From the NCBI GenBank assembly GCA_039027435.1, contig JBCCKF010000008.1:62001-126000 (forward strand): a stretch of 64,000 nucleotides of DNA. Reading direction: 5' to 3'. Under the pieces are notes generated by a model, which saw only the letters and a program-made list of their open reading frames with translations, had not been told where the DNA came from and made no database searches. The position numbers were made by a program, and so were the translations under genes. Source of the stretch: CALBPI01 sp039027435. Its GTDB lineage: Bacteria; Pseudomonadota; Gammaproteobacteria; Steroidobacterales; Woeseiaceae. Every line of letters starts with the position of its first letter. Position 1 is the stretch's first letter. Of this stretch, positions 24,782 through 32,647 are shown one piece after another.

Positions 24782-25446
24782 TCAATGCACACAAGCGATC
24801 TCTCATTGGCATGCTCGCGGCAAGCCTCTGGCTAGCCGGCTGCTCAACGGCCCGGACCGATCTCGTGAATTCCAGCGATATGCCCGACTATCAGGGCGAA
24901 TCCGTCGTTGTGATGGCGCGAAGCTACCACGCGGGCAACAAGACCGAGACCGGTTTTACCAACTGCGTCGTCAATTCGGTTCAAAAGGGCAAGAATGGCA
25001 TCAACGTGCTGTCGGGCGACGAGTTCGTTGATCTCATGTACCCCTGGTTCGAACCGCGCACTGTGCCAAACAAGATCGAGGATATGCCGAAACTGCTGGG
25101 CAATCCGGTGATTGCGCAGCGGATGCGGGATACTGGTGTCCGATACGTAGTGTGGCTCGACGGCAGCACAGAACGTCCCGGCGGTGGTGGCAGCCTGTCT
25201 TGCGCGGCTGGGCCTGGCGGTGCAGGTTGCTTCGGGTTCGCATGGTGGGAGTCCGACTCAGACTATGACGCGTCGGTTTGGGATGTTGAAGACGTCACCG
25301 AAGCTGGCAGCGTAGAAACCCAGGTTACAGGAACGTCCTACTTACCCGCGATCGTGATTCCGATCCCACTGCTGGCACGCACCAAGAACACGGCGTGCAA
25401 GGACCTGGCGGGAAGACTAAAAGACTATATCGGCAACACCGGCTAA
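24778..25446 (+). CDS. Lipoprotein of unknown function (second of coupled pair)
   Basis: 222 residues, GTG start overlapping the previous stop (GTGA). Lipobox LAGC at about residue 22. After the signal come ESVVVMARSYHAGN and VVNSVQKGKNGINVLSGDEFVDLMYPWFEPR, then a Gly/Cys-rich insert (GGGGSLSCAAGPGGAGC, about residues 138-154) with Cys residues that could form a disulphide, and a second half with VWDVEDV and IPLLARTKNTACKDLAGRLKDYI. The layout of an antiparallel sheet domain followed by a helix resembles stress-type lipoproteins, but no family can be named. With its neighbour it likely forms a heteromeric envelope complex. Confidence 0.75.
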   Translation: MINAHKRSLIGMLAASLWLAGCSTARTDLVNSSDMPDYQGESVVVMARSYHAGNKTETGFTNCVVNSVQKGKNGINVLSGDEFVDLMYPWFEPRTVPNKIEDMPKLLGNPVIAQRMRDTGVRYVVWLDGSTERPGGGGSLSCAAGPGGAGCFGFAWWESDSDYDASVWDVEDVTEAGSVETQVTGTSYLPAIVIPIPLLARTKNTACKDLAGRLKDYIGNTG

Positions 25447-25479
25447 CAGCCGCGGTCACGCCTGATGGCTACAGCCGGC

Positions 25480-25495
25480 CGGGGCTCTCGCCCCG
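25480..25495. terminator. Short GC hairpin between convergent genes
   Basis: CGGGGC-TCTC-GCCCCG lies midway between the lipoprotein pair (plus) and the LysM gene (minus). It has a 6-bp stem and no U-tract, so termination is possible but weak. Confidence 0.35.
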
Positions 25496-25511
25496 ACAGC
25501 CTAATAACGCC

Positions 25512-25997
25512 TTAATCTAGCGGTATACGGATCGTCTGCCCGACAAAGATCTTGTCGGGGTCTTCGATAACTTCTCGATTCGCTTCAAAAATTCTCATGT
25601 AAGCGCTTGCTTTTCCATAGTATTTTTGAGCGATCTTTCCAAGTGTGTCCCCGCTCTCGATCACGTAGAGCTCGATCTTCGGCTCGGGTGCCTCCTCCTC
25701 GGCCACCTCAGGAGCCTGCGCACTCTCCTGACTCACCGGCGGCGTCTTGATCACCATCTTATTGGTGTAGACATCCGCGACACCCTGCACGTTGCCTGCA
25801 ATCAATGCGCACTTCTGCATCGCCGAAACCGAATCGCAGGTACCCGACAACCCAACGATGCCGTTATCAAACTCCACACCAAGGTCTGTGACGCCCGGGT
25901 TATTCTGTTCGATGAGTTCCTTGATCTTGCCGACCGCCTCATCTTCGGTATTGAACACCCGACGACCAATGTCGCGTGCGAAACCAAATAAATCCAT
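25512..25997 (-). CDS. BON-LysM protein, Kbp/YgaU-like
   Basis: 161 residues with no signal peptide. A BON domain occupies about residues 20-85 (KIKELIEQNNPGVTDLGVEF, GIVGLSGTCDSVSAMQKC), then a Pro/Glu linker, then a single LysM domain at the C-terminus (YVIESGDTLGKIAQKYYGK, VGQTIRIP). Domain order and length match E. coli YgaU/Kbp, a cytosolic K+-binding protein, rather than a secreted peptidoglycan binder. The gene precedes a dodecin gene on the same strand (27-base gap, dodecin upstream), so they may share a transcript. Confidence 0.88.
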   Translation of the reverse strand: MDLFGFARDIGRRVFNTEDEAVGKIKELIEQNNPGVTDLGVEFDNGIVGLSGTCDSVSAMQKCALIAGNVQGVADVYTNKMVIKTPPVSQESAQAPEVAEEEAPEPKIELYVIESGDTLGKIAQKYYGKASAYMRIFEANREVIEDPDKIFVGQTIRIPLD

Positions 25998-26024
25998 ACC
26001 TACGCTCCCCCTGTTGGTATCTTC

Positions 26025-26225
26025 TTATTTCAGAATAAAAGTGACTTTAAGAACAACTCGAAACTCTTTGATTTTGCCGTCTTCGCAGACCACTTTCTGA
26101 TCTTTGACCCAGGCACCTTCGATGTTGTCCAGCGTCTCGCTGGCTCGTTTGATACCGGTCTTGACGGCGTCCTCAAAGCTCTTTGAAGAGCCCGCAATAA
26201 TCTCCGTTACGCGTGCAACGCTCAT
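26025..26225 (-). CDS. Dodecin (flavin-binding small protein)
   Basis: 66 residues forming a 12-mer that sequesters flavins. The sequence fits the family throughout: VARVTEIIAGSSKSFEDAV at the start, IKRASETLDNIEGAWVKDQK in the middle (Trp that stacks on flavin), and VVLKVTFILK at the end. There is GGGGGTAAC before the ATG. It is immediately upstream of the Kbp-like gene on the minus strand. The flavin could serve the GMC dehydrogenase elsewhere in the window, but that link is only inference. Confidence 0.9.
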   Translation of the reverse strand: MSVARVTEIIAGSSKSFEDAVKTGIKRASETLDNIEGAWVKDQKVVCEDGKIKEFRVVLKVTFILK

Positions 26226-26329
26226 GGTGTTACCCCCTTGCTGGAATGTGTCCCTTGATCGAAAGCTCTCGCTCTCTGCCCCGCGGGTAAGCTTAGCAGC
26301 GTCGATAGCCAGCTAACCAGCCTGAGACG

Positions 26330-26857
26330 CTATGGGATCAGACGGCCAACCCGTAGCAGGCGGTCGCGGTACCAGCCTGAATCCAGCCTCTGAGTATTGA
26401 CCTGCTTGCCGCTAGAGGGTGCATGGACAAAGAATCCGTCGCCCAAATAGATGCCAACGTGCGATGGCTTGCCGTCGATGTCGAAGAACAAGACATCACC
26501 AGGTCTCGCGTCTGCTCGTGCGACTGTGCTTGAAGCCTGCCAGAGTGCACCGGTGGTTCTCGGTACGTCGATGCCGGCACCCGCGTAGGCGAAATGGACG
26601 AGCCCACTGCAATCGAAGCCGCGGGGTGTGCTCCCGCCGTAGCGATAAGGCACCCCAATTTGCTCCTGAGCTATGCTCGCAACGATCCAGCCGACACCGC
26701 CGGAGACGTTCGAAGTGCCCTTCGCAGTGTCGCTCGACCGCGCCACTCGGGGAATTTCGTCGGCCCGCTCATCGGTCTGCCCCATGGACGGGTTTTCGGG
26801 TTCCCAAGCACAACCGGTCGCGATTCCCGCGATCATCACCATCACTATCCAACGCAT
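26330..26857 (-). CDS. NlpC/P60-family (C40) lipoprotein endopeptidase
   Basis: 175 residues. A short type II signal ends in GIATGC (lipidated Cys16), followed by a Ser/Asp-rich linker and the papain-like NlpC/P60 domain: PYRYGGSTPRGFDCSGLVHF carries catalytic Cys, RPGDVLFF precedes PSHVGIYLGDG with catalytic His, and FFVHAPSSGKQV gives the third polar residue. Such enzymes cut D-Glu-meso-DAP bonds in the peptidoglycan stem peptide. The ATG at 26857 has AGGAGG just upstream, so the longer open frame is rejected. Divergent from the HExxH peptidase gene. Confidence 0.93.
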   Translation of the reverse strand: MRWIVMVMIAGIATGCAWEPENPSMGQTDERADEIPRVARSSDTAKGTSNVSGGVGWIVASIAQEQIGVPYRYGGSTPRGFDCSGLVHFAYAGAGIDVPRTTGALWQASSTVARADARPGDVLFFDIDGKPSHVGIYLGDGFFVHAPSSGKQVNTQRLDSGWYRDRLLRVGRLIP

Positions 26858-26940
26858 AGCTCTGCCTCCTGATGAGAGATTGCGCACGATTTCCTGAACC
26901 AAGGGTGAAACCTTGCCCCGCACGCTCTTATCATCCGCCT

Positions 26941-28179
26941 ATGGAATTATGTCAGCTACGAATCGTGTCACAGCGTGCGCATCTGTTCGCACTCGCCGTG
27001 ATCGCTCTGCTCGGTCAGAACGCTTTTGCGCAATCGACGGACTACGACGTCCGATTCACTATCGATGGCACTAAAGAGGGTGAATACCGCGTTCAGATGA
27101 TGGTGTCCCAGCCGAACAGGCTACTGCGGGAGGTGCGCGTGGACCGCATTCCGGACTCCCTTTCGGCGTTCGAGGCCAAGTCAGGGCTAACCGTTGTCAA
27201 TCGCTCGATGATCTGGAGCCCATCAGAGTACGGCGGTGCGCTCGCGTGGACCGCGAAGCCCGAGACGCCGGATGACAGCACGGTCCACCACGACCCCACG
27301 TGGGCGATGCTCCGATTTGAAGACCTGATCCCGCCCATGGCGACAAGAACACTGAAGTCAGCAGCTACACGGACTCGGGTTGTCTTCAACCCACCTCCAG
27401 GCTGGTCGGTGGTCAGCGCTTACCCTGCCCGCGATAACGCCTGGGTCGTTGATGATGACGCTCGGCGATTCGACCTGCCGAAAGGCTGGCTGGTCATGGG
27501 CGAGCTTGCTGTGCGGCGAGATCGTCTGGCCGACACCCGTATAGCCATTGCCGCACCTCAGGGAATCGGGGCCCGACAGCTCGATGTCATGGCCTTTGTT
27601 GCCTGGCATCTGCCAAGCTACAAAGCGTTGTTTCCGAACTTTCCGGACCGTTTGCTGATCGCGATGGCCGGCGACCCCATGTTTCGCGGCGGTCTGTCCG
27701 CGCCAAACTCGCTTTTTCTTCACAGCGACCGACCACTAATCAGCGGGAATGGCACAAGCACGTTACTGCATGAGTTAGTGCATATCGGTGTGGGTAGATC
27801 CGCAGCCGACGGTGCCGACTGGATTGTGGAAGGGCTCGCCGAATATTACAGCCAGGAATTACTGGCCCGATCAGGCAGCATTACAAGAAGGCGCCAGCAA
27901 CGCACACTCTCCTGGTTCGAAGAATACTCCCAGTCCCAGCCTGATTTGCGCGCAGACTCTGCCCAGGGACCCGTAATGTGGCGCGCGGTCGGCGTCTTTG
28001 CGGCGTTGGACCAGGAAATCCGAGCAACAACCAACAATGAGAAATCGCTCGACGACGTCGTTAAGAAAATCTCACAAGATTCAGCGCGCCTGACACTGGC
28101 CGAGTTGCGCCAAGCGACACAAGCTGTGATCGGTGCCGAATCGACCTCCCTCTCCGACAAGGAACTCGACTTTGAGTGA
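26941..28179 (+). CDS. Exported gluzincin-like metallopeptidase (HExxH)
   Basis: 412 residues with a cleavable signal (hydrophobic about 13-30, ending NAFAQ). The N-terminal 200 residues look like a beta-rich domain, as in M1/M61 peptidases. The catalytic motif is HELVH at about residue 280, with the third ligand likely the Glu of WIVEGLAEYYSQEL about 20 residues later, the gluzincin spacing. Compared with typical M61 proteins there is no PDZ domain, and the family label is uncertain. The start lacks a strong ribosome site. Its 3' end overlaps the AAA ATPase start by 8 bases, so the two are translated together. Confidence 0.78.
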   Translation: MELCQLRIVSQRAHLFALAVIALLGQNAFAQSTDYDVRFTIDGTKEGEYRVQMMVSQPNRLLREVRVDRIPDSLSAFEAKSGLTVVNRSMIWSPSEYGGALAWTAKPETPDDSTVHHDPTWAMLRFEDLIPPMATRTLKSAATRTRVVFNPPPGWSVVSAYPARDNAWVVDDDARRFDLPKGWLVMGELAVRRDRLADTRIAIAAPQGIGARQLDVMAFVAWHLPSYKALFPNFPDRLLIAMAGDPMFRGGLSAPNSLFLHSDRPLISGNGTSTLLHELVHIGVGRSAADGADWIVEGLAEYYSQELLARSGSITRRRQQRTLSWFEEYSQSQPDLRADSAQGPVMWRAVGVFAALDQEIRATTNNEKSLDDVVKKISQDSARLTLAELRQATQAVIGAESTSLSDKELDFE

Positions 28180-29659
28180 TCAGCACGAACTTGGCCTCCT
28201 GCTTCGCGGTCGGATCCCACTCATCGCTATCAACTCGCGCGATGAACGCGGGATTCTTGAGCTGCTAACGCAGCAGGTCATGGCGAACCCGACCCGGGAC
28301 TATCTGCCGCTGTTTCGCTGGAGTGTGACTGACGGGCTTCAGAGAATGGACATCGCGCTTGAGCCACAGACGCTGAACAGTCAGCCCACCGATGTGCTCG
28401 CACATATCCGCGCTGTGCGTAAAGCTGGCTACTATGTGTTGATCGATTTTCATCCCTACCTCAAGGACCCGCTGCACGTTCGGAAAATCAAAGACATCTG
28501 CCTGAGCTTCCAGGACAACGGCGGCAAACTCGTGCTGCTCAGCGCGGGACTTGAGTTGCCGGAGGAACTCAAACACTTTTCGGTTCAGTTCGAGATGCGA
28601 GTACCGGACGAGATTGAGCGCACTCGACTGGTCCAGGAAGCGGCCCGCGAATGGCGCGAGCGCAGTGGTCGCAACGTGAGCTCGGATCGACGCGCAATCC
28701 AGATGCTGGTGCGCAACTTGGCCGGGCTTTGCCAAACGGACGTGAAGCGCTTGGCCTACAACGCCATCGCCGACGACGGTGTGATCGACAGCAACGATGT
28801 GCGCGGCGTCATGGAGGCAAAGTACAAGCTGCTAAACCGGGATGGCGTGCTCACATTCGAATACGACACAGCGCGCTTCAGTGCAGTGGCCGGCATGAGG
28901 ACGCTGAAATCGTGGTTGAACGCGCGGCGCAAAGCCTTCGTCGATGAAAACCCACCACCCGGACTCGACCAACCCAAGGGGGTCCTTCTGTTAGGCGTCC
29001 AGGGATGCGGAAAGAGTCTCGCGGCTAAAGCAACCGCGGGGGCCTTGGGTACGCCACTGCTGCGACTCGAATTCGGCGCACTCTTCAACAAGTACCACGG
29101 CGAGACGGAACGCAACCTCAGGGAATCGCTGCAGCTTGCGGCGACGATGGCGCCTTGCGTTCTTTGGATCGATGAGCTGGAAAAAGGCTTGTCCAGCGGT
29201 AACGACAGCACCGGGACCTCACAACGTGTACTGGGCACGTTTCTCACCTGGATGGCAGAGCGCCAGCCCGGTGTATTCGTGGTGGCGACCGCCAATGACA
29301 TCACTGCCCTCCCGCCGGAGCTGGTTCGCAAGGGTCGTTTCGACGAGATTTTCTTTGTGGATCTGCCGGTCGAAGACGTGCGAGGAGAGATTCTCTCGAT
29401 TCACCTGGAGCGACGCGGTGCGCTGGATGCCGATATCGATTTACCCACCGTCGCAGCCGAGACCAATGGTTTTAGTGGCGCCGAGCTCGAGCAATTGGTG
29501 GTTAGCGCCTTCTATGCCGCTCATGCTGACGGTACCCGGATTTCCACTGAGCACCTCCTGAAAGAAATCAGCAAGACCAGCCCACTGAGCGTGGTCATGG
29601 GCGAGAAGATCGCCGAGCTGCGTTCCTGGGCCGCAGGACGCACGGTCGCGGCCGATTGA
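28172..29659 (+). CDS. AAA+ ATPase, Ycf46-like
   Basis: 495 residues from the TTG at 28172, which has AAGGA at the proper distance; a GTG at 28133 is an alternative start. The N-terminal region (LGLLLRGRIPLIAINSRDE) is the conserved head of Ycf46-like ATPases. Walker A is LLGVQGCGKSLA near residue 276, Walker B VLWIDELEKG near 330, then the FVVATANDITALPPELVRKGRFDEIFFVDLP block with sensor 1 Asn and the arginine finger. A C-terminal helical lid follows (GFSGAELEQLVVSAF). Cyanobacterial and plastid relatives have been tied to photosynthesis or CO2 use; the role here is unknown. Cytosolic, with an exported peptidase as operon partner. Confidence 0.88.
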   Translation: MSDQHELGLLLRGRIPLIAINSRDERGILELLTQQVMANPTRDYLPLFRWSVTDGLQRMDIALEPQTLNSQPTDVLAHIRAVRKAGYYVLIDFHPYLKDPLHVRKIKDICLSFQDNGGKLVLLSAGLELPEELKHFSVQFEMRVPDEIERTRLVQEAAREWRERSGRNVSSDRRAIQMLVRNLAGLCQTDVKRLAYNAIADDGVIDSNDVRGVMEAKYKLLNRDGVLTFEYDTARFSAVAGMRTLKSWLNARRKAFVDENPPPGLDQPKGVLLLGVQGCGKSLAAKATAGALGTPLLRLEFGALFNKYHGETERNLRESLQLAATMAPCVLWIDELEKGLSSGNDSTGTSQRVLGTFLTWMAERQPGVFVVATANDITALPPELVRKGRFDEIFFVDLPVEDVRGEILSIHLERRGALDADIDLPTVAAETNGFSGAELEQLVVSAFYAAHADGTRISTEHLLKEISKTSPLSVVMGEKIAELRSWAAGRTVAAD

Positions 29660-29720
29660 CATCACATAATCCGCGAACATTCAGCTGCCCTGAGAGTTGG
29701 ATCACGGAAACCAACCCGAA

Positions 29721-29740
29721 ATGTCGGTAAATTGCGACAT
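29721..29740. promoter_or_regulatory. Palindrome ahead of small membrane protein gene
   Basis: ATGTCG-gtaaattg-CGACAT: perfect 6-bp arms, AT-rich 8-base centre, 30 bases before the GTG at 29771. It looks like a dimeric repressor site, but no cognate regulator gene is adjacent. Confidence 0.35.
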
Positions 29741-29770
29741 ACGATAAAGAAATGTTGGAACGTTCCTCCG

Positions 29771-30046
29771 GTGTCTGAGAGCAGAAACACAACCGAGACC
29801 CTGACCCGCCTGTCCGGCGACAGAGAAAAGGTGTGGCTGCCTGAGATCGTCTACGAAGCGCTACCTTACTTGTACTTGCTTGCCGGGTTTGGCGCTCTGT
29901 TTACGTCGCTATACATCACCGAGTGGTACTGGATTGTGCCGCATTGCTTGCTGATCACGGCTGTCGGGATACACGCTGGCGTCTCGATCTTGCTAAAGCG
30001 TCTCCGGGCGCGAGCAGGCCAGAACGCGACCGCCGCTCAAACTTGA
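29771..30046 (+). CDS. Small two-helix membrane protein, unknown
   Basis: 91 residues from the GTG at 29771 (frame is open a little further to a TTG at 29732). After a polar, Ser/Thr-rich N-terminus come two hydrophobic helices (LPYLYLLAGFGALFTSLYI and YWIVPHCLLITAVGIHAGVSIL) and a basic end (LKRLRARAG), giving both ends in the cytosol by the positive-inside rule. There is no recognisable family. First of three small genes that precede dps; a palindrome lies in its leader. Confidence 0.6.
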   Translation: MSESRNTTETLTRLSGDREKVWLPEIVYEALPYLYLLAGFGALFTSLYITEWYWIVPHCLLITAVGIHAGVSILLKRLRARAGQNATAAQT

Positions 30047-30106
30047 CGGCACGCACCGACTGGCACAGCATCCCGGCCCTGAAAGGACGGGAGCGGCCGA
30101 TCGATC

Positions 30107-30367
30107 ATGAAAGCATTCCAACGTGAACTCATTATCGCGGGAACGATCATACTTATTACAGTGATCGGCCTCGTGCCGTTGGTGTATGCCGTCGGCAACA
30201 AGACTCTGGGGCCGTATGGAGAAGACGGGACGCTGGGGAAATATGTCGGTGACGTGTTTGGCGCGCTGGCAAAAGGGGATGCGGGAATCTGGTTTTTCAT
30301 AGCCACGCCGTTGATCGCAATAAGCATTGTTCGCTTAGGCATCAAGGTGGCTCGACAGATCAAGTAG
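30107..30367 (+). CDS. Small membrane protein, unknown
   Basis: 86 residues. Two transmembrane segments (ELIIAGTIILITVIGLVPLVYAV split here as residues 7-29, and WFFIATPLIAISIVRLGI near 63-80) flank a soluble loop rich in Gly and Asp. The basic ends suggest both termini inside. It shares strand and a 60-base spacing with the small membrane protein before it, so they are likely in one transcript. No family is recognised. Confidence 0.6.
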   Translation: MKAFQRELIIAGTIILITVIGLVPLVYAVGNKTLGPYGEDGTLGKYVGDVFGALAKGDAGIWFFIATPLIAISIVRLGIKVARQIK

Positions 30368-30434
30368 GTACCCGTTAAGACAAGCTGGATTTTTCCTGTA
30401 TATTTACAACAACATAGCGGGAGCAGCTCTAATC

Positions 30435-30695
30435 GTGATTAGTTGGCTCAAAAGTTTTTTTGGCAGATGGCGTTCTGAACCGGCGCCCATCGAGGTATTG
30501 CCGCCGGATACGCGCATCGGCAGAGGTTTGGCACCTGATCTGATGCCGGCCGATGACCGGACGATTCCACCAAAATCCTCACGTTCTGCGAATGGGGCAT
30601 CGGCTGACGATCCCACTGAGGAGTTGCTGATCCTGACCGAAGACGCCATCGAGAAGCTGGAAGGGCAAGGGTTCGATCCGTATAACCAGAATTGA
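30435..30695 (+). CDS. Small soluble protein of unknown function
   Basis: 86 residues from a GTG at 30435. The N-terminus (MISWLKSFFGRWR) is an amphipathic, basic and aromatic helix that could lie on the membrane surface; the middle is Pro/Asp-rich and probably disordered, and the C-terminus is an acidic helix (TEELLILTEDAIEKLEGQGFD) ending FDPYNQN. No family is recognised. Codon use is in keeping with its neighbours, which supports it as a real gene. Confidence 0.5.
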   Translation: MISWLKSFFGRWRSEPAPIEVLPPDTRIGRGLAPDLMPADDRTIPPKSSRSANGASADDPTEELLILTEDAIEKLEGQGFDPYNQN

Positions 30696-30815
30696 GGCCG
30701 CCCAGGCGCTTTAGGCAATCTATCGAGCGCATTCAGGAAATCTACTGGCGAGCTCTGGCACCCCGTCCGTATCATTGGCTCCATAACGTGATTACAGCAC
30801 TTAAGGAGTAATGAA

Positions 30816-31286
30816 ATGGATATCGATATCGGCATCGATCAGGCAGACCGCGAAGCGATCGCGGAAGGGCTGTCACGCCTGCTGGCAGACTCCTACACGA
30901 CCTACCTGAAGACCCATAACTTCCACTGGAACGTTACGGGCCCAATGTTCGCAACACTGCACACGCTCTTCGAAACGCAATACACGGAGCTATCAACCGC
31001 AGTGGATGAAATCGCTGAGCGGATTCGTGCACTCGGGGTATTCGCGCCAGGCTCTTATGCAGCATTCTCAAAACTGTCCGTGATCGAGGAAGAGACGGGC
31101 AACCCGGATGCCAAAGGCATGCTGAAGCAGTTGGTAGCCGCTCAGGAGGCCGTCGCTCGCACTGCTCGATCCGTCATGCCGCTGGCTGAGAAAGCCAGCG
31201 ATGAGCCAACTGCGGACTTACTGACGCAGCGTATGCAAATTCATGAAAAGAACGCTTGGATGTTAAGAAGTCTGCTTGAGGACTAA
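30816..31286 (+). CDS. Dps/ferritin-like protein
   Basis: 156 residues, a dodecameric iron-storage and DNA-protection protein of the ferritin fold. The ferroxidase site is visible: LKTHNFHWNVTGPMFATLH (His ligand) and, after 12 residues, YTELSTAVDEIAERIRALG (Asp and Glu). The last helix, MQIHEKNAWMLRSLLED, is standard for the family. There is no Lys-rich N-terminal tail of the sort that binds DNA in E. coli Dps, so DNA binding may be lost or weak. AAGGAG lies seven bases before the ATG. Confidence 0.92.
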   Translation: MDIDIGIDQADREAIAEGLSRLLADSYTTYLKTHNFHWNVTGPMFATLHTLFETQYTELSTAVDEIAERIRALGVFAPGSYAAFSKLSVIEEETGNPDAKGMLKQLVAAQEAVARTARSVMPLAEKASDEPTADLLTQRMQIHEKNAWMLRSLLED

Positions 31287-31310
31287 TGAGCGATTAAGCG
31301 TTCGTGTTGC

Positions 31311-31341
31311 CTCCGGATGCCGCAGTTGACGGCGTCTGGAG
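31311..31341. terminator. Imperfect hairpin after dps-like gene
   Basis: CTCCGGATGCCG pairs with CGGCGTCTGGAG over 12 positions (two G-U) across a 7-base loop, 24 bases after the Dps stop. A T-rich run (CTTTTTAA) comes about 25 bases later and not directly after the stem, so termination is uncertain. Confidence 0.4.
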
Positions 31342-31392
31342 CGGCACGTACGCTCGGTCGCGTCTTTTTAATTTCGCGTTTCAGGGACCAGC

Positions 31393-31965
31393 ATGAGCAT
31401 CCGAATTTCGTTTGACCTTAGCGATAAGGATCTTGACCACTTCCGCATGATCATGCGTCAGGCGTCCAAAAACGCCACAACGCTGTCTGAAGCCGAGATC
31501 ATTGGCGCTGCCGAAGATCTGCTGAAGGAAGTCGACGAGTCGAAGGTACCCGACTTCATTACCGAGCGACTGTTGAAGCTGCGGGTCATGACCTCGATGC
31601 TTACCGACAGCGAATGGCAGCTCCCAACGGAAGAGACCAAACGCGTTCTCAGCGCCCTCGCCTATTTTAGCGAACCCGAGGATTTGATCCCTGACCACAT
31701 CCCCGGCCTTGGTTTCCTCGACGACGCGATCATGGTCGAGTTGGTCGTACGTGAGCTCAAGCACGAAATCGAAGCTTACGAGGACTTCTGTGAGTTTCGT
31801 GCTCGCGAGGAGAGCACCCGCGCTGAAGACGACGAGGTTACGCGCGAGGAATGGCTCTCGGGACGTCGAGCCGAGCTGCATTCAAGAATGCGACGCCGGC
31901 GTCGCGGTGGACGCCGTCGCAGCTCCACTGGCGGCAAGATGAAAACGCCATTCTCGATATTTTGA
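31393..31965 (+). CDS. DUF1232 (YkvA-like) protein
   Basis: 190 residues. The DUF1232 core is near residues 95-120: LAYFSEPEDLIPDHIPGLGF followed by LDDAIMVELVV, the usual signature of this family of unknown role. An acidic N-terminal helical region precedes it, and the C-terminus is strongly basic (RMRRRRRGGRRR, about residues 166-177), which could bind nucleic acid or membrane lipids. In most relatives the core spans a membrane helix; here the helix near LGFLDDAIMVELVV is short, so membrane insertion is doubtful. Confidence 0.75.
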   Translation: MSIRISFDLSDKDLDHFRMIMRQASKNATTLSEAEIIGAAEDLLKEVDESKVPDFITERLLKLRVMTSMLTDSEWQLPTEETKRVLSALAYFSEPEDLIPDHIPGLGFLDDAIMVELVVRELKHEIEAYEDFCEFRAREESTRAEDDEVTREEWLSGRRAELHSRMRRRRRGGRRRSSTGGKMKTPFSIF

Positions 31966-31974
31966 TAGACCGGG

Positions 31975-32241
31975 TTGGAACGCTCCGAAATCGAATCTCA
32001 GATCGCAGAAGAGCTGGTTTCGTCCTTGCAGGGTAGAGACCTTCAGGCAGCGCTGCCTGAATTCTCCAGGCTGGCTGACGACTACGAGTCCCTCGCACTG
32101 ATGAATGAATTGCCTGACTACGCGAGTCCGGCGCAAGCTGCGCTGGCCGAAGTCCCCGGTATCGAAGCGCTCAGCTCGGCAGAGACCGCAGCTTTGTTGA
32201 GCCGCGTCTACCGGCGCGCCCTTCAGCTAGCAGGCCAATAG
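31975..32241 (+). CDS. Small helical protein, unknown
   Basis: 88 residues from a TTG at 31975, 9 bases after the DUF1232 gene. It appears to be an all-helical, acidic protein without signal or membrane segment (IESQIAEELVSSLQG, FSRLADDYESLALMNEL, AETAALLSRVYRRALQLAG). The TTG and lack of a good ribosome site make translation likely only through coupling to the DUF1232 gene. Its end overlaps the convergent membrane-protein gene by 19 bases. No family is recognised. Confidence 0.45.
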   Translation: MERSEIESQIAEELVSSLQGRDLQAALPEFSRLADDYESLALMNELPDYASPAQAALAEVPGIEALSSAETAALLSRVYRRALQLAGQ

Positions 32242-32513
32242 CGAGAGGCGACCAGCGCGAGCGTCAGCCACATCGCCGCCTGGGCCTGCCAGCGCCATCG
32301 ATGCTCGCGAAGGAGCGCCGCGAAACTTGTCGCACTGACGGCGGTCAATAAGATAAACCAGCCAACACTGCCGGTCAGGGCAGGAAATTCCTCCTTGATC
32401 CTCGGTTCGTCCAGCCCGGTGAAGAGAAACAGCACGATCACGACGACCAAACCAAGAGAAATTGCGACCGACGAACCCATCACAATGCCAGTGATTATGG
32501 TTAAAGGACGCAT
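32223..32513 (-). CDS. Small three-helix membrane protein, unknown
   Basis: 96 residues with three hydrophobic segments: about 4-33 (ITGIVMGSSVAISLGLVVVI), 50-68 (WFILLTAVSATSFAALL) and 77-93 (AQAAMWLTLALVASRYW). The short polar loop between the first two contains LDEPRIKEEFP. I cannot assign it to a family. It is the only gene on the minus strand between the LysM/dodecin/NlpC group and the coiled-coil gene at 42.8 kb, and its 3' end overlaps the convergent small protein gene by 19 bases. Confidence 0.6.
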   Translation of the reverse strand: MRPLTIITGIVMGSSVAISLGLVVVIVLFLFTGLDEPRIKEEFPALTGSVGWFILLTAVSATSFAALLREHRWRWQAQAAMWLTLALVASRYWPAS

Positions 32514-32647
32514 AAATTGGCCTCAAATCCCCGGGCTATCTGCAATCGCGTGATTGCCATTGCGGGTTTTGCCCTAGTAATGTCGGTGGGAACAGTGCTA
32601 CAAGTTCTTATTGGCAAGTCTCAACCCTACAGTCAGGAAGTAATTAT

